Source: Setomelanomma holmii (lineage: Eukaryota > Ascomycota > Dothideomycetes > Pleosporales > Phaeosphaeriaceae). Taken from it: a stretch of DNA of 64,000 nt. A model generated the notes under the pieces. That model was given only the letters and a program-made list of their open reading frames with translations. It made no database searches and was not told the origin of the DNA. This document shows positions 45,135-56,564 of the stretch, one piece after another. The position numbers were made by a program, and so were the translations under genes. The DNA is taken from positions 1 to 64,000 of the forward strand of contig ML978291.1 in the NCBI GenBank assembly GCA_010015745.1, given 5' to 3'. How positions within the stretch are numbered: position 1 is the stretch's first letter; every line of letters begins with the position of its first letter.

Positions 45135-48100
45135 ATGACGGCGGGAGCCAAAGCGGAGATCATTGATATCCGTGTGGATACGGCCCAGTCCGATGTTCTA
45201 GCAGACATCCAGAGAGGTCTAAGACCCAAGGACGGCGGCGAGAAGAAACTCCCAACCTTGCTGCTGTACGACGAGGCTGGGTTGCGTCTCTTTGAGGCGA
45301 TCACGTATCTTGATCAGTATTACTTGACCAATGCTGAAATTGAGGTGCTGGAAAACTGTGCCCATCAGATTGCGCAACGCATCCAATCAGGCTCCGTTCT
45401 GGTCGAGCTTGGGAGTGGGTACGAGTTTCTCCTGACGCCGTCGATTATCCGGACGCGAGCCTTGTGCTTGTGAGTACTAATGAAAGTCCAGCAATCTGCG
45501 TAAAGTCAACATACTCTTACAAGCCATTGATCGTCTTGGCAAGAACGTGGAGTACTATGCTGTCGATCTCTCGCTACCAGAACTCCAAAGAACGTTCGGT
45601 GAGATCCCAATCGGTAAGTACCCTGCTTCTGGAAGCGCCATCAGCCTCGAGATACTGGTTCTATGACCTGGTTGCAGAGTGCCTAGTCTCAGGGACGGGC
45701 GAGCTCTTATTGGCCGATAACGCCTGACCACCGTATCGTGACCTCACATTGCCCAATCACCATCACTCTCCAAAGTCATCGGCGCCCCGCTACATCCTCC
45801 ATTTACACAATCTTCGATAAGCTGATAAGGCATCAGAGGGCTACAGACATGTGACATGTCACGGACTCTGGGGCACGTACGATGATGCCCTTGAGTGGCT
45901 GAAGTCTTCCAGCGCAAAGGACAAGCCGAAAACAGTTCTCTGGCTCGGGTCGAGTCTCGGCAACTTTAAACGTCACGAGGTCCCCCCATTTCTAGCCGGC
46001 TTTCGAGACGCGATCCAGCCTGGCGATACCATTCTCATCGGTATTGACTCTTGCAAGGACGCAGATCGTGTATACCACGCTTACAGTAAGTGGCAACACA
46101 TGAACTGTACTGAGACATAGGCTAATCCTGTAATTTGCGTTGCGACAGACGACCGCGATAATGTCACCCACGAATTCATTCTGAACGGTCTCAAACACGC
46201 CAACGCACTCATGAAGGAGACTGCTTTCCGACTTGAAGACTGGGAGGTGATTGGTGAATATGACGCAGTTGAGGGTCGCCACCATGCTTTTGTTTCGCCT
46301 CGCAAGGACGTGGTGGTTGATGGCGTAAGCATATCGCAGGGTGAGAGGATACGCATCGAAGAAAGCTATAAATATTCTCGCGATGAAATATTGGCGCTGT
46401 GGGAGGACGCCAAGTTGGCTGGTAACACCGTCTGGTCCAACTTTAATGGAGATTATGGCAAGTTGTTCTTTGGCGCTTGGAGAAGTCGCTAACGCTGTTC
46501 AGGCCTTCATCTCGTGTCTAAGCCCAAAGTCTTATTTCCGTCAAAGCCTGATGAGTTTGCAGCGAAGCCCGTGCCATCTCTCGCGGACTGGCGAGAGCTC
46601 TGGGCGGCTTGGGATGCTGTGACCAGACAGATGATCCCCGAGTCTGAACTTCTCGCGAGGCCGATCAAATTGCGCAACGAGTGCATCTTTTACCTGGGCC
46701 ACATCCCAACCTTCCTCGATATACACCTTGCACGCGCCACCGATGGAACGCCTTCGGAACCTGCCTACTTCCGGACTATCTTCGAGCGTGGCATTGATCC
46801 AGATGTAGAAGATCCCACAAAATGCCATGATCATTCCGAGATTCCGGAGTCGTGGCCGCCGCTTGACCAGATCTTGCAGCATCAAAGCACGGTCCGTGAC
46901 AGGGCCGAGGCGACGTATACCTCCGGGGAAGTCGAGTCGAACCCTCGTATTGCTCGTGCGTTGTGGCTCGGATTTGAGCACGAAGCGATGCATCTAGAAA
47001 CACTCCTGTACATGCTCATTCAGAGTGAAAAGGTTCTACCACCTCCAGGAACTGTTACGCCTGATTTCGAAGCTCTTGCAAAGCAGTCAGCAACAGTGGT
47101 GGTCGAAAACGAATGGTTTACGGTCCCTGAAGCTGAAGTCAAGATTGGTCTTGATGATGCCGAGAATGATAAGACTACGAAGCGATACTTTGGATGGGAC
47201 AATGAGAGGCCGCAGCGGACGGTGCACGTGAAGTCATTCCGTGCTAAGGGTCGCCCAATTACGAATGGGGAATATGCAACCTACCTGGCTCAAACAGGGA
47301 AATCCAAGATCCCGGCCTCGTGGAGCGAGCATGCCTACTATAACGGCCAAACTAATGGCAAGAGGGATAGTGTGATTAACGGACACCAGAATGGCAGTGA
47401 GTCTTTGCAAAAGATCACGTCAGGTAAATATGTGCGCACTGTGTACGGTACGGTGCCTCTGGAATATGCTCTGGAATGGCCTGTGATGGCCTCCTATGAT
47501 GAGCTTATTGGCTGCGCTCAGTGGATGGGGGGTCGCATACCTACCATGGAAGAGGCGCGTAGCATTTATAGCTACGTCGATTCACTGAAGGCTCCCGAGG
47601 TTGAGAAATCGATCGGGAACACCATCCCGGCCGTGAACGGGTCAGTAGTTTTTTGATCTTGAGGCTTTGTCGTGCTAACATCCCTAGACATCTAATCAAC
47701 AACGGAGTCGATGAGAGTCCACCATCTAAGCCTTGGTCCAACGGCGCCTCTGGCGCAGCTACTAGTCTTAACCCACATGATCTCTTCATTGACCTGGAGG
47801 GTGCAAACGTGGGCTTCAAGCACTGGCATCCGGTATCTGTGGCTGACAAGGGCAACAAGCTCTGCGGCCAATCCGACCTGGGAGGTGTTTGGGAATGGAC
47901 TAGCACTGTGCTAGAGCGACATGATGGCTTCGAGCCGATGGAGCTGTATCCAGGTTATACAGGTACGTCAGCAGCAGAGACACACACAAGATAACTAAGA
48001 CAAATCAGCGGACTTCTTCGACGGTAAACACAACTTGACGCTCGGCGGCTCCTGGGCAACGCATCCGCGTCTTGCGGGACGAAAGACGTTGTGAGTACTC

Positions 48101-48210
48101 AGCGGCAAGTCTAGCCGAGCGCTACTAACACGACCTACCACAGTGTGAACTGGTACCAGCGCAACTATCCTTATGTTTGGGCCGGCGCCCGCATCGTCAG
48201 CGATGTCTAG
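45135..48210 (+). CDS. egt1: ergothioneine biosynthesis protein Egt1 (histidine methyltransferase / hercynylcysteine sulfoxide synthase fusion)
   Basis: Cytosolic bifunctional enzyme that trimethylates histidine to hercynine and then, with iron and O2, joins it to cysteine. Eight exons (45135-45418, 45492-45613, 45837-46085, 46149-46457, 46503-47640, 47688-47962, 48009-48090, 48144-48210) give about 841 aa. The EgtD-like methyltransferase (about 20-325) shows LTNAEIEVLE, VELGSGNLRKV and WLGSSLGNF. The DinB-like domain (about 350-510) has the iron-binding HEAMHLET (H-x3-H-x-E). The C-terminal sulfatase-modifying/EgtB-like domain (about 545-841) has GRPITNGEYATYL, GGVWEWTS and LGGSWATHP, ending YPYVWAGARIV. 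The intron at 46458-46502 has a GC donor. The 223-nt intron at 45614-45836 is the longest found here. Confidence 0.93.
46458..46502 (+). other. GC-AG intron in egt1
   Basis: The coding frame (GDYG then LHLVSKPK) is restored only by removing 46458-46502, which begins GCAAGT and ends CAG. GT is absent at the required place. GC-AG introns are a known minor class spliced by the normal spliceosome. At 45 nt it is also among the shortest in the window. Confidence 0.75.
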
Positions 48211-48761
48211 GTATCGACGGCAACTGGGAGTGCGTGTCCATCGCCATCGGCATTTTCGTTGTCCGGGTTTGCATCCAGAAGGGCGGGAGCAGTACCCTGA
48301 GCACATGCACACCGCACACCGCACCGCACACTGCGCCCATAAGCAAATTTTGGTGTGCTACGGCACTTGTGATCGCTCGCTCTCGATCTAGTCTTTCTTT
48401 TTACTATTTCTCTCCTGTTTCTGTCCCCAATGAAGGTTAAATTCTGTCATTTCCGGTCTGTCAACGCGCGTGTGTATTGTGTTGTGGTCGTTCATCCGCT
48501 CCTTCCTCCATAGCAACAGTAGTGAGAAACAAAGCAGGCACCCGCCTCGCGCACCTCATTTTCGCCTCTGCCCCGCACTTTTGGCACAATTTCTCCTGCA
48601 CTGGCCGTCACTGCTGCTATGCAAAATCATTGTCTCAGCCACTCCCGATATATTCAGCACCACGGCCGCCTTTCCACAAGATTCTCGCACTGCGCTCTAC
48701 TGCTCACCCTCAGCCCCTCTCAACCCCTCCCCAAGCAGAAAGAACCTTACGCGAATCCACG
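48211..48761. promoter_or_regulatory. promoter / leader of the PHD-finger gene
   Basis: 551 bp between Egt1 and the next plus-strand start. It contains pyrimidine-rich stretches (TTTTTACTATTTCTCTCC near 48397), common in fungal promoters. No coding region is supported. Confidence 0.4.
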
Positions 48762-51732
48762 ATGGTCAAAGGCCTGTTATTCAAATGGGAAGATTCCCCC
48801 GCACTAAGTAAGTTGCCCTCTCATAGCTTGTCTCGCCGTGTTTGTTGGCTGTGCTTGTCGCAGTCGGGTTGACAGAGACGCTGACGCATAGAAAGGCCAT
48901 CACTGCGGCTTCTGTGAACGACCCCTCAGCCATCCTGGAGCCCGCTTTTCCTGCTACGGCACCCATTCCGAGCCATGTCATCGCTACCATCAGGCAATGT
49001 TCATGCGCTTGCGGGGTCATACCTGCCACTACTGCCGCACTATCGATGAAGCTCATCATGGACGCCACAGGAGGATCGCCGAGTGCCTACGCGACGTCTA
49101 CGAGAGTGCCGGTGAGGCCGACTGGACCATCATACCATCCGAACCCGAAGAGCGTGGAAGACCGAGAGCATATAATCCCAATGCTACGGATCTCGGGGTT
49201 GCAGACTGTGGGATTGCGCCAGAAGATACGCCATCGAAGCGGGAGAGGAAAGACGCAAAGTGCCTGGCTCGTGCTGCAAGTAGGGCCAGAGTCATCAGTC
49301 GAGATGAAATCCTGCACGTCGATTCGGTCATACACTCGGCCGACGGCCTTTCCAGCAGCGAGAATGATGGCCCGGATAATGTTGAGGAGATCGAGGAGAT
49401 CGAACGTCACCTCAAGTACAACGCCCACGTATACAATTCGCAGCGCGACCGGCGCGATCTCAAGAAGTATGCACGCCTTCCGGACGTCGACGTCGATTTC
49501 GATGCCGAAATGGACCGTATTCTAGACGCATTCCGTATCGCCGAACTTCTCAAGCGTAACACGCGAAACCGTGGTTTGCAGGGCAAGGGGTTGAAGGCCT
49601 TCCTGACCCTTGTCGAGGAAATGAAGAAGATGGTCGTTGACGACTTGGTTGCTGTCAAGAAGGATGTCCTTGAAGTTGGGATGCGGAGGGCAGGTTACTT
49701 GCGCTACACCAACAAGACGGCCCACAGTATTGTCGAAGACCGGTATGCCGACAAGGACTGGAAGACTGGCGAGAAGCTCTCTCCAGAGGGAAGTAGTTCC
49801 AGCGAGCCTGCACTTCCAAATGACGAACTCGAGTCACCCCATAGGTACGTTCAGCTTGTATGCAGATCGTAACGCATGCTCATACTCATTGTTCCAGGGT
49901 TTCATCAGGGTCAGCGATGAATACGCTCCACTCGATACCCAAGCACGAACCCGATCGCCGGCATCTCCAGAAGTTACACAAGCGCGTGAACGGCGACGAT
50001 GGTCTCGCTCAGGTCATCATTCAGCCATACCATACTCCATTGTTGTCAATGTCAGCAGAGATGATAGCGAAGAAGCCAGCCATTCAGCTCAGGGTCGTTA
50101 CCAATGATCATGCGTCTGTAAGATCAGCACAGAGCAACTCTGCACGCAAGACTCCTGCAAATGCTAGCGATAGGCCATGGCAAACCGTACTCCATGCGAA
50201 AAAGCCAGTCAAGCCATCGGTAAAGCCAGCGTGGGGCGTGACTGCGTCAGGGCGCGCAGTAGCAGTATCTTCACCACCGGTCAACCCTTGGGGCCCTGAA
50301 GAGTGCGAAATTCCTGACTTGCGCTCCTCCACAGCTCCGGCTGTTCAGCCACCGCCCGCCACGTCCGATCCCAGAGCCGATGGCCCTGAACGCTTCATAG
50401 ACATCGAGCCGGCCGTCGGACACACTGTCGTCTCGCAAAAGAAGGCAAAGAAGTATGAGCGCGAGGCACGTCGAAAGGCAAAGAAGGTTTCCGAGCAGGG
50501 TAGAGTTGCGGAGATACTTGAGCTACCTATAGACACCAAGGATGCCGCATCCTGTGACAGTCCGCCAGCTGCCCAGCCTTGTGACAGGATCTGTTCTTCA
50601 ATCATGCCACCTTCCGATGCTGTCACTGAAGTCATGACCCCGGAGGCTGTGACGACTCGCCTCAAGATCAAGGAGTCCGACCCATGTGTCGAATTGTTGG
50701 GTGTCACAACTCCGCAGCCGCTGGCCGTAACCCATAGGAGTAAGCACGTGCACTGGCTCAAATTCAAGCGCCAGTTCATCGTCGATCAGCTCACCGATCC
50801 CTGCATGTCTTTGTGGGCTGGCTGCTCCCATGGTACGTCTTGTGCATTCGAAACTACTGGGGCAGTTGATTGCCCCTTCCATGAACCGCGTAAGAATGTC
50901 CGTCCAAGATAGCCTAACGATACTAATGTCCTTTGCAGATTGTTCGTGTGTCGACCCGCAATATGACGAATGCTATCTGATCTACCCATGCCCCCAGATC
51001 CTGTCTTGTGGACCGTACAATCGCCTTCGAGGTGAGAAGTTGATGGTAAAATATGAGCAAGAAGCCGAGTTCAAGGGTCGCATCATGCTTGTCGACAGCG
51101 ATCTGATCGACTACCTCAGGCTCGACCCACATGAGCGTGATCATGCTCGCAATGCTGCCATGGTACCTAAGCGCCTTGCAGCTGAGTACGTCGACTTCGG
51201 TGAAGGCTATAACCCTGGTCCACTCATGGAGCAGGAGAAGCAGTTCGAGCGTCTCTGGAGCAAGAACAAGATGATCAAGCGTCAGCTCTCGCGAGACATG
51301 CTAGCAAATGTGCAGCATAAGAAGTTCGAGAATGGAGAGATGGACTTTTACTGTTACTGCCATGAGATCATGCCAAAGCGTGGCCTGCCCAAGCAGGTCG
51401 TTGAGTGCGCCCATCGAGACTGTACCTTGCGATACTTTCACAAGTCATGCGTCAAGAAGCTGGGTGTCGACAAGGTGAGCCGCTGGTTCTGTACCATGTG
51501 TGAGCAGCGCATGCAGAACCTGGCATACCAGACCCTGCGCGACTTGGGCTACGACGACGTTCCGGACGAGGACAAAGGTATTAGCGACAGCATGGACAAG
51601 ATCAAGGAGAAATATCAGATTCCCGCGGGCGCTATGGACCAACTTCGTTCGCGCATTGATAGTATGGGTGGCGATGCAAAAGTGGCGGGTGTTATGGCGA
51701 TAGCATTTGGAACGGGCAGTGTTGGTAAGTAG
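48762..51732 (+). CDS. PHD-finger protein with N-terminal Cys/His-rich region
   Basis: Probable nuclear, chromatin-related protein of unknown specific role. Four exons (48762-48807, 48896-49844, 49898-50889, 50939-51732) give about 926 aa; the first intron uses an AAAG acceptor, the only one that keeps the frame. The N-terminus has clustered metal ligands (HHCGFCERPL, then CYGTH and HTCHYCRT, about 16-70). The middle is charged, with lysine-rich segments (about 560-590) and probably disordered. A second Cys-rich set follows (CSHGTSCAF, VDCPFH, CSCVDPQYDEC). Near the C-terminus, CYCHEIM through RWFCTMCEQRM is a PHD-type finger (about 800-850). A last exon might continue past 51732, because AAGTAG overlaps a GTAAGT donor; the simple stop is preferred. 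Confidence 0.7.
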
Positions 51733-52056
51733 TAGTGTGTGTTCGCTACCAAGTTCAGGAAATCCGTGTAATTTTCGTACAGCATTCAAGGGTCGCCAAC
51801 AATCAACCAGATGCCATGCATCCATGGTACTGAAGGACCCTGAGTCCAATTCCAATCTCATATATCTATTGTTCGATTCTTCTCTTCCTGAGTTCGTCCT
51901 TTACCCGCAATCTCCACTTAGCACTGCGAATAGCTCAGGCACCATTATCGACCACCCAGGTCACTACCACACACCACCACTAGGCACAGTGTCGCACGAC
52001 ACGCCATCCCAACTTTCGCCAACCAATTTAGCATGCAAATCTATCCAGCTTCCACC
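51733..52056. other. intergenic region or possible 3' extension of the PHD-finger gene
   Basis: 324 bp. If GTAAGT at 51725 is used as a donor with the acceptor at about 51780, an open frame continues for over 100 codons, but it looks composition-poor and is not supported by any domain. Otherwise this is spacer and promoter of the small ORF at 52057. Confidence 0.35.
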
Positions 52057-52344
52057 ATGTCTCCACGTCCGCTCAGCGCCAACAGCCATTTCGACGGCGA
52101 CAGTGACGAGACGCTCGTGCACGACCACTTTTCCAGCCTCCGCGACACTATCGAGATGACACGTCCGTACTACGAAGAAGTCAGAAGACAACGAAAGCGC
52201 AGACATTCGCTCAAGGCTTGGGTGCTGGGCAAGTGGTATCGCGTTGGGAGGGTACGAGTGTTGCGGTGCACTGCTCAGGGGATGGTCTTGGGATTGGGGA
52301 AACGGCATGTATCGCGACGAAATATAATGTTGGATGATAGCTAA
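52057..52344 (+). CDS. small basic hypothetical protein
   Basis: 95 codons from ATG 52057 (context CCACCATGTC); an in-frame ATG at 52033 would add 8 residues. The N-terminus is acidic (FDGDSDETLVHDHF), followed by a strongly basic region EEVRRQRKRRHSLKAW and more Arg/Lys to the end. Possible small nuclear protein. No family is recognised. The good start context and biased composition favour a real gene, but it overlaps an antisense open frame. Confidence 0.4.
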   Translation: MSPRPLSANSHFDGDSDETLVHDHFSSLRDTIEMTRPYYEEVRRQRKRRHSLKAWVLGKWYRVGRVRVLRCTAQGMVLGLGKRHVSRRNIMLDDS

Positions 52345-52577
52345 TAGTGTGATAGAAGGCCATCCAGAGCCATGCTTTGCTATGTGTATTGTGGGCGGAG
52401 AGCTTCATAAAGGCGTTTTGACGGACACTCCATTCATTCGTGGTCATCGGGGCTTTCTGTAAGGTGATGTTTAAGTGTATGATACAGTGTCCCCAAACAT
52501 ATGTCTTTCATCTTGCTAGCTTACCCTAATCCGCGTTCGATGTTGTGAGCTAAAATTAAGATGTTGCTACATGATGA

Positions 52578-53733
52578 TCATTGCTGCAGTTGCTGCTTCC
52601 AGAATCGCACAAGAGGTTTCCAAAGCCTGTTGTTTCCATCGAGGGTCGAATACGCGACTCCAACGAGCGCACCGGACAGATGTGCCTGGGAAAATTAGCT
52701 TCATTGGCACTGTAGAGTCCAGAAAACTCACCGCATGCCCAAAGTTGACGAAAGAGTACCCGCGGACCATTCCAATGAAGTCAAAGAGCATGATCGCGGG
52801 TAGAACGTACTGTGCATCAAAGTGTACAGGCACGAACATGATGCCGAGGCCAGCGTTCGGATATTGCATGCAAAAAACACCCAGCATACCCAAAAGAGCT
52901 CCGCTGGCGCCTCCACATCGGATAAGAACCTCTGGAATCGCTCTCTTGTTTGGCGTGATCAGCGTAGCCAGGTGCTGCGCGTACCCTGAGAGCACGCCGG
53001 TAGCCAAAAAGAAGGCGCCGACTTGATAAGGATTTCCTTCCAAGGCGCGTGAATAGCCGACTGGAATCATGAAGTTGTACGTAAAGTACATGTTCACGAA
53101 GAGATGGAACGGCCCAGAGTGTACAAACATGGATGTGAAGAGGGTATAGTTCACATTGCGCGCGGGTGTATGCCAAAGATTATGCCAATATACAGGCGCA
53201 ACAAAGCTCGTCAGATGGACAAGACTGTTGGCTGCGATGATGCCGGTGCTCAGCTTCGACATGGGATTGAGCTGTGCCCACGTATGTGTGGCGAGCTCTG
53301 TTGGCGTAGGCGGTCCACGTTTCGGTGTGCCCCATTGCGGTGCTTCGAGCCATCCTTGGGTCGTATTGGGCTTGAGTTCATGCTTAGCTTGCAGGTATGC
53401 GAGGCCTGCAAATATGCCACCTGACACGACTATGGCCCATATTGCTGGCCTGAAATATCTGACACGGAATTCTGGCCAAACAACAGTTTCGCTGTCGTCA
53501 GCCTCTGGCAATCCAGCTTCTCCATCGTCCTTGGGCCTTTGGGCATTTCTTTGGAGCGATGACCGTGGGGCCTGGTGAACTGGCGATTCTGATTTCTGGG
53601 AGGTCCTGTCGCACCAAATGCGCGTGGTTGAGAACGCTTTGAAATGGTGAGCCGTGGGTCGTGGAAGCACCGACGATTGACTTTGACCGATGAATTGCAC
53701 TAGGCAGAAGCCGCCATGCCTGAACAACGACAT
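52578..53733 (-). CDS. pcp1: mitochondrial rhomboid intramembrane protease (Pcp1/PARL type)
   Basis: Inner-membrane serine protease that processes proteins such as dynamin-like GTPase and cytochrome c peroxidase in yeast. Two exons, 53733-52732 and 52685-52578, across a 46-nt intron, give about 369 aa. The frame upstream of 53733 has no ATG, so this start is chosen. The N-terminal 60-70 residues are basic and Ser-rich with few acids, as in a mitochondrial presequence. Several hydrophobic helices follow. The catalytic Ser is in GGASGALLGMLG and the catalytic His in NFGHAAHLSGALVG, the latter completed only by splicing. The region NYTLFTSMFVHSGPFHLFVNMYF is the typical rhomboid L1/helix 2 signature. 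Confidence 0.9.
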
Positions 53734-54990
53734 GAGAAGACCGGCGAAGAGGGCGACCGGCGCGTTGTGGGTGATCTGGATGCAGTGATGCAAAGGCTCG
53801 CGTCGGGCCGTTGGCGCTAAGTTTCGTTTCGTGCTAGGGTGGTCCAAGCTGCCTTCTGAGGTCACCTTGATCTGTTTCGCGGTTTCCAGCAAAGCCTTGC
53901 ACGAAGGGTAAGCTACCTTGTCTGGCAGGCACCTTCCTTGTCATGCAGCGCTGGATCGATGATTTTCACGAAAACATCATGTCTATCGAGGAAATTGGTG
54001 ACCATGCTCCTATCCTATCGAAGCCGCTGAGCAACGGAAGCGGACGAAGTACGTCTTAGACAACAACAAAGCATGTATCATACCATCATTTCAATTTCCG
54101 TTAAGCTCCAGCACTTGCGAGGCACAAGCGTTGCGCGAGACAACATGACAGCTACATGAGTCCCATACCTGTGCTCTACGACCCTGGCCAGTGGCCCTTG
54201 TGACTGATGTTTAGCACCAAAGTGGACCCCTAGCTGTACAATTGATATTGCCTTCCTCAGGGCGACACATCTAACCTGAGCCCTTCCCACAATTACGTCC
54301 ATGCGGCCAGTCTTCCCACGAGTATATTCCTGGGCGTTGAGAATCTACAGTAATCGGTCCCACAGTCTTCGCGTGCGCGAAGTCAACGCGCCGTGCCTAG
54401 TGGTTGAAGGGCGTGACACCAACCAAGCTACTTCACTCGATTGACGATGCTCGAGCCGCGTGTGCCTGGTTGTACAGCGTCCTTGCAAAGCCCACCGTCC
54501 AAGTAAAATACCCTATTCTCGCAATGACGTCGCGCGCTGGTGTGTCGAGAGAGCTGTGATCATTTGTATGATCTGCACCATGTAGGGGCCAAATCCATGC
54601 TCCGACTCGCCAACGCGCTGTTTCAGGAACGAGCACAGCGTGGCTGACGCCGCCAAACGCAGAGGCGGACTGGCGCCGAGAGCCGCAGCTGAATCGCACG
54701 CTTGGGTCCTTGGCACCATGCGCGGCCAATCAAGTGGGTCCACTGTCCGCTCCCCATGCTCCGCAATTTATTTACGGGGTGCCGATGAAAGGCGCGCATC
54801 ACAGTCAGCTCGCGCGTCTGTACTCCGCCCAGTCACTCTCCTTCTCTTACTACTTGTTCTCGTGAGAATCTCACGCCCACACTCCTTGATTCTCTTCTTC
54901 TTCTTCTTCTTCTTCTTCTTCTTCTTTCAACTCACTAACTTTACTTTTGACCGCTTCTCACAGTCGTTCCCTCCCCTAATTCACACCACC
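53734..54990. other. intergenic region between divergent rhomboid and GH17 genes
   Basis: 1.26 kb, divergent promoter. The right end contains a (TTC)n tract at 54895-54927 in the presumed leader of the GH17 gene. No coding region is supported; the GH17 open frame extends to 54640 without a domain, upstream of the signal-peptide start. Confidence 0.5.
54895..54927 (+). repeat. (TTC)11 microsatellite in the 5' leader of the GH17 gene
   Basis: Uninterrupted trinucleotide run about 65 bp before the start codon. CT-rich tracts near start sites are common in highly expressed fungal genes. Confidence 0.85.
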
Positions 54991-56244
54991 ATGCGCTTCT
55001 CCACACTTCTTACCGTCGCGGCGGCCACCCTCAGCGGCGCTCTTGCGCAGGACACTGTCATCCTTGGCTTCAACGCTGGAGCGACCGACGACACCGGCAA
55101 GGTCAAGACTCAGGCAGACTTCGAGAAGGAGTTCAAGACGGCCAAGTCGCTGCAGGGCGCACCCGGCAACTTTACGACCATCCGCCTCTACAGTAACATC
55201 CAGTCGGGCACCGACAGCACTCCCATCGCCGCGTTCCCAGCCGCCATCGCGACGAACACGAAGCTGCTCCTCGGTATCTGGGCGTCGGGCACCGACAGCA
55301 TCGACAACGAGCTCAACGCGCTGCAGGCTGCGGTCAAGCAGTATGGCACCAAGCTGACCGACCTCGTCATTGGCATCTCAGTCGGCAGCGAGGATCTGTA
55401 CCGTGTGTCGGAGCCGGGTATTCGGAACAAGGCAGGCGTCGGAAACAGCGCCGAGACCATCGTCAAGTTCATCAAGAACACGCGTAGCAAGCTCGCCAAC
55501 ACAGCGCTCGCCAAGATCCCCGTCACCCACGTCGACACCTGGACTGCCTGGGTCAACACCTCGAACAAGGCCGTCATCGACAACATCGACTTCCTCGCGG
55601 TTAACGCTTTCCCCTTCTACGAGTCCGAGCGCGACAACCAGATCAGCAACGCAGGAAGCCTCCTGGCCAGCGCTCTGTCGGCCACCGAGGGTGTCGCAAA
55701 TGGCAAGGACGTCTGGATCACCGAGACTGGCTGGGCGTACAGCGGCCCTGCTTTCGGTGCTGCGGATGCGACCGTGTCCAACGCTGGCAAGTACTGGAAG
55801 GAGGTCGGTTGTGCGCTGTTCGGCAAGAGGAACGTCTTCTGGTACACCCTGCGCGATGCCAACCCGGCCAACGAGGTCAAGTTTGCCATCACGGACAACC
55901 TGAACACCAAAGCTCGCTTTGACCTGAGCTGCGCTGCCAATGTCCAGCTGCCCTCGTCGTCCACCACCACCAACAACAACAACAACAACACCAACAACAA
56001 CACCAACAACAACACCAACAACAACACCAACTCCAACACCTCTTCCAGCAGCGCTAGCCCGAGCCCTAGTGGGAGCTCAAGCCCTCGAGCGAGCGCTGGG
56101 GCAAGCGGAAGCGCGACTCGCAGCTCTGGTGCCCCCGCGGCGAGCCAGACCGGTAATGCACCGGCTGCGACCTCGGTCTCGATCGTGAATTCGATGGCCA
56201 TGGCCTTGTCCGTCGTCTTCGCTTTCGCTGCTTTCGCCTTGTAA
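54991..56244 (+). CDS. GPI-anchored glycoside hydrolase family 17 beta-1,3-glucanase (EglC-like)
   Basis: Cell-wall glucan hydrolase or transferase, secreted and membrane-anchored. Single exon, 417 aa; ATG 54991 is chosen because it begins a clear signal peptide (MRFSTLLTVAAATLSGALA, cleavage after about 19). The GH17 barrel spans about 20-310. The acid/base Glu is in ISVGSEDLYR and the nucleophile Glu in VWITETGWAYSG. After it comes an Asn/Thr linker encoded by a near-perfect (AAC)n tract at 55968-56034, then a Ser-rich segment and a C-terminal hydrophobic tail (MAMALSVVFAFAAFAL) preceded by small residues, typical of a GPI signal. GC-rich third positions suggest high expression. Confidence 0.93.
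   Translation: MRFSTLLTVAAATLSGALAQDTVILGFNAGATDDTGKVKTQADFEKEFKTAKSLQGAPGNFTTIRLYSNIQSGTDSTPIAAFPAAIATNTKLLLGIWASGTDSIDNELNALQAAVKQYGTKLTDLVIGISVGSEDLYRVSEPGIRNKAGVGNSAETIVKFIKNTRSKLANTALAKIPVTHVDTWTAWVNTSNKAVIDNIDFLAVNAFPFYESERDNQISNAGSLLASALSATEGVANGKDVWITETGWAYSGPAFGAADATVSNAGKYWKEVGCALFGKRNVFWYTLRDANPANEVKFAITDNLNTKARFDLSCAANVQLPSSSTTTNNNNNNTNNNTNNNTNNNTNSNTSSSSASPSPSGSSSPRASAGASGSATRSSGAPAASQTGNAPAATSVSIVNSMAMALSVVFAFAAFAL
55961..56040 (+). repeat. in-frame (AAC)n / ACCAACAACAAC repeat coding an Asn-Thr linker
   Basis: Trinucleotide tract with a 12-bp higher-order unit (ACCAACAACAAC) repeated about four times. It encodes the poly-Asn/Thr linker of the GH17 protein and is expected to vary in length between strains. 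Confidence 0.85.
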
Positions 56245-56564
56245 GTCTATCTTCAGCGTTCGACATCTGAGGCGATATTAGCATTGGGCCTAGTCAGGTC
56301 GTATAGGATATTTCTCTTGGTAATGATAGACTTGGCTTTCCTTTCTCCGTATGCACTACGGTGCACAAAGGGTCCACATGTATTAAGTCGTCGAAGGCGA
56401 ACAAAATGATATCCCATACTTGTCAGCTGCGTCGTCAAAGCGACTTCGAGTGAGACATGAAGAAGGACAAATTGAGATGAGATGTATTGCCTCCTAAGAC
56501 GCAGGGAAAGCGCTTCCTCCCGCATGGCCCATACACTTCGACGCGTCACGGCCCCACTAAACCA
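56245..56564. other. convergent intergenic region, nothing seen
   Basis: 320 bp between the stop codons of the GH17 gene and the GNAT gene. Presumed terminators of both; no other feature visible. Confidence 0.5.

Noticed and set aside
53734..53892. Upstream extension of the rhomboid frame
   Set aside because: It begins at TTG; the first ATG at 53733 gives a plausible mitochondrial presequence.
54640..54990. Upstream extension of the GH17 frame
   Set aside because: It runs through the TTC microsatellite and bears no domain; the ATG at 54991 starts a clear signal peptide.
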